In this document: in pieces, positions 4,881 through 5,815 of the stretch | How positions within the stretch are numbered: position 1 is the stretch's first letter | Layout of the letters: each line of letters begins with the position of its first letter | Assembly (NCBI GenBank): GCA_900754805.1 | Contig: CAAEEE010000174.1 | Span: forward strand, 1-5,815 | Reading direction: 5' to 3' | Length of the DNA stretch: 5,815 bases | DNA from: Clostridia bacterium | Lineage (GTDB): Bacteria; Bacillota; Clostridia; Peptostreptococcales; Anaerovoracaceae | Program-made: the position numbers and the translations under genes | The notes under the pieces: generated by a model | Told to the model about the DNA's origin: nothing | What the model saw: only the letters and a program-made list of their open reading frames with translations | Databases searched by the model: none

Positions 4881-5815
4881 GACCAAAAAAATTAATAATG
4901 TCAGCTTTCGGCCCTTATGCCGGAAGAACAGAACTGGACATGGATGCACTTGGCACGAACGGATTATACCTCATTACAGGGGACACGGGTGCCGGAAAGA
5001 CAACCATCTTCGATGCGATTACCTACGCACTTTACGGGGAGGCGAGCGGAAACAACAGAGCAGCAGACATGCTTCGTTCCAAGTATGCGGAAGCGAAAAC
5101 TCCGACAGAGGTTGAACTGTTGTTTGAATATGCCGGTAAAGAGTATTGCATAAAGCGCAATCCCGAGTATGAAAGGCAGAAAACCCGAGGGGAAGGCATG
5201 ACTGTCGAAAAAGCCGGCGCACAGCTTAGGTTCCCCGACGGAAGGGTTATTGCAAATCGAAACGAGGTTAACAAGGCAATCGTAGAGATAATGGGAATCG
5301 ACCGCAATCAGTTCACACAGATAGCAATGATTGCACAAGGTGATTTTTTGAAACTGCTTATTGCACCAACCGATGAGAGGAAGAAAATCTTTCAGAAGAT
5401 ATTCCACACACAGAATTATTATGTGCTTCAGGAAAAGCTGAAAACGGAAGCCTCGGAACTTGCGAGGGAGTATGACAGAGCAAGGGAAAGTATTAAACAG
5501 TATGTGAGCGGAATCGTCTGCGAGGAGGATAATGCGCTTTTGGTGAATGTGGATAAGGCAAAGAACGAGCAGCTGCCGATAGGCGGTATTGTTGAGCTGT
5601 TCGAGACACTCTTAAAAGAAGACAATATCCGTTACAACGAATACACGCAGGAGTACAATTCCCTGGATGCGGCAATATCGGAGAAAGCGAAGCTGATTGC
5701 AAAGGCTGAGGAGCAGAAGAAGACCGAAGATTCTCTTGCGGAATCAACCGAAAAGCTGAAAGAGACAGAACCAAGGTTTGCCGAGCTGAAGAAAGCAGTA
5801 GCGGCAGCGGAGGAA
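4877..5815 (+). CDS. sbcC: SbcC, SMC-like ATPase subunit of SbcCD (3' partial)
   Basis: Rad50-family ATPase that partners SbcD, using ATP to open and close the complex on DNA ends. The window holds the first 313 residues with no stop, from a protein usually around 1000 residues. Visible are MRPKKLIMSAFGPYAG at the N-terminus, the Walker A motif GDTGAGKTT (35-43, catalytic K41), ALYGEASG (51-58), and the Q-loop segment MIAQGDFLKLL (151-161, Q154). From about residue 180 the sequence is rich in E, K, A and L, as expected for the start of the long coiled-coil arm; the zinc hook, signature motif and Walker B lie beyond the window. The ATG overlaps the sbcD stop by 4 nt. No defect is seen in the part present. 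Confidence 0.96.
   Translation, partial: MRPKKLIMSAFGPYAGRTELDMDALGTNGLYLITGDTGAGKTTIFDAITYALYGEASGNNRAADMLRSKYAEAKTPTEVELLFEYAGKEYCIKRNPEYERQKTRGEGMTVEKAGAQLRFPDGRVIANRNEVNKAIVEIMGIDRNQFTQIAMIAQGDFLKLLIAPTDERKKIFQKIFHTQNYYVLQEKLKTEASELAREYDRARESIKQYVSGIVCEEDNALLVNVDKAKNEQLPIGGIVELFETLLKEDNIRYNEYTQEYNSLDAAISEKAKLIAKAEEQKKTEDSLAESTEKLKETEPRFAELKKAVAAAEE

Noticed and set aside
4500..4949. 149-residue minus-strand open frame across the sbcD-sbcC junction
   Set aside because: It is antisense to two well-conserved coding regions, with no recognisable product.
1..5815. CRISPR array, tRNA/rRNA genes, insertion-sequence ends or integrase/attachment sites
   Set aside because: No regularly spaced repeats, clover-leaf-like segments, transposase or recombinase motifs, or terminal inverted repeats were found. 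Coding sequence fills nearly all of the window.

Overview
The window reads as chromosomal DNA from a low-to-mid GC Firmicute, most likely a gut-type Clostridia (Lachnospiraceae/Oscillospiraceae-like). The reasons are Firmicute-style AAGGAGGT/GGAG ribosome binding sites, ATGA gene overlaps, and close resemblance (from memory, no search run) of the SbcC, SbcD and WYL proteins to clostridial homologues. All real genes lie on the + strand. The window cuts the first gene at its 5' end and the last gene at its 3' end.

Positions 1-2155 hold a DpnII/MboI-type GATC restriction-modification operon. Its order is dpnM (Dam-family N6-adenine methyltransferase, 5' end outside the window), dpnA (second, beta-class N6-adenine methyltransferase, complete) and dpnB (DpnII-family endonuclease). 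The endonuclease keeps its catalytic core but has no room for the roughly 60 N-terminal residues of DpnII, because the frame closes inside dpnA. The dpnM product carries DSPY instead of the canonical DPPY catalytic motif. A clear Rho-independent terminator ends the operon.

Positions 2156-2304 are intergenic. They hold the terminator, then a sigma-A-type promoter whose -35/-10 region is framed by a 7-bp perfect inverted repeat, a candidate operator.

Positions 2305-5815 appear to form a second operon without visible internal terminators. It encodes a small NYN/PIN-like putative ribonuclease, a WYL-domain transcriptional regulator with an apparent in-frame loss of about 50-55 residues between its HTH and WYL domains, then sbcD and the start of sbcC (Mre11-Rad50-like nuclease/ATPase). 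Downstream spacing is tight: a 14-nt gap (or an ATGA overlap) between WYL and sbcD, and an ATGA overlap between sbcD and sbcC.

Together this looks like a genome-defence and DNA-end-processing neighbourhood: GATC restriction-modification beside a WYL-controlled SbcCD module with a PIN-like nuclease at its head. The individual families are known. The points worth a second look are the apparent domain losses in DpnII and WYL, the altered Dam motifs, the PIN-WYL-SbcCD operon and the operator-like repeat in its promoter.
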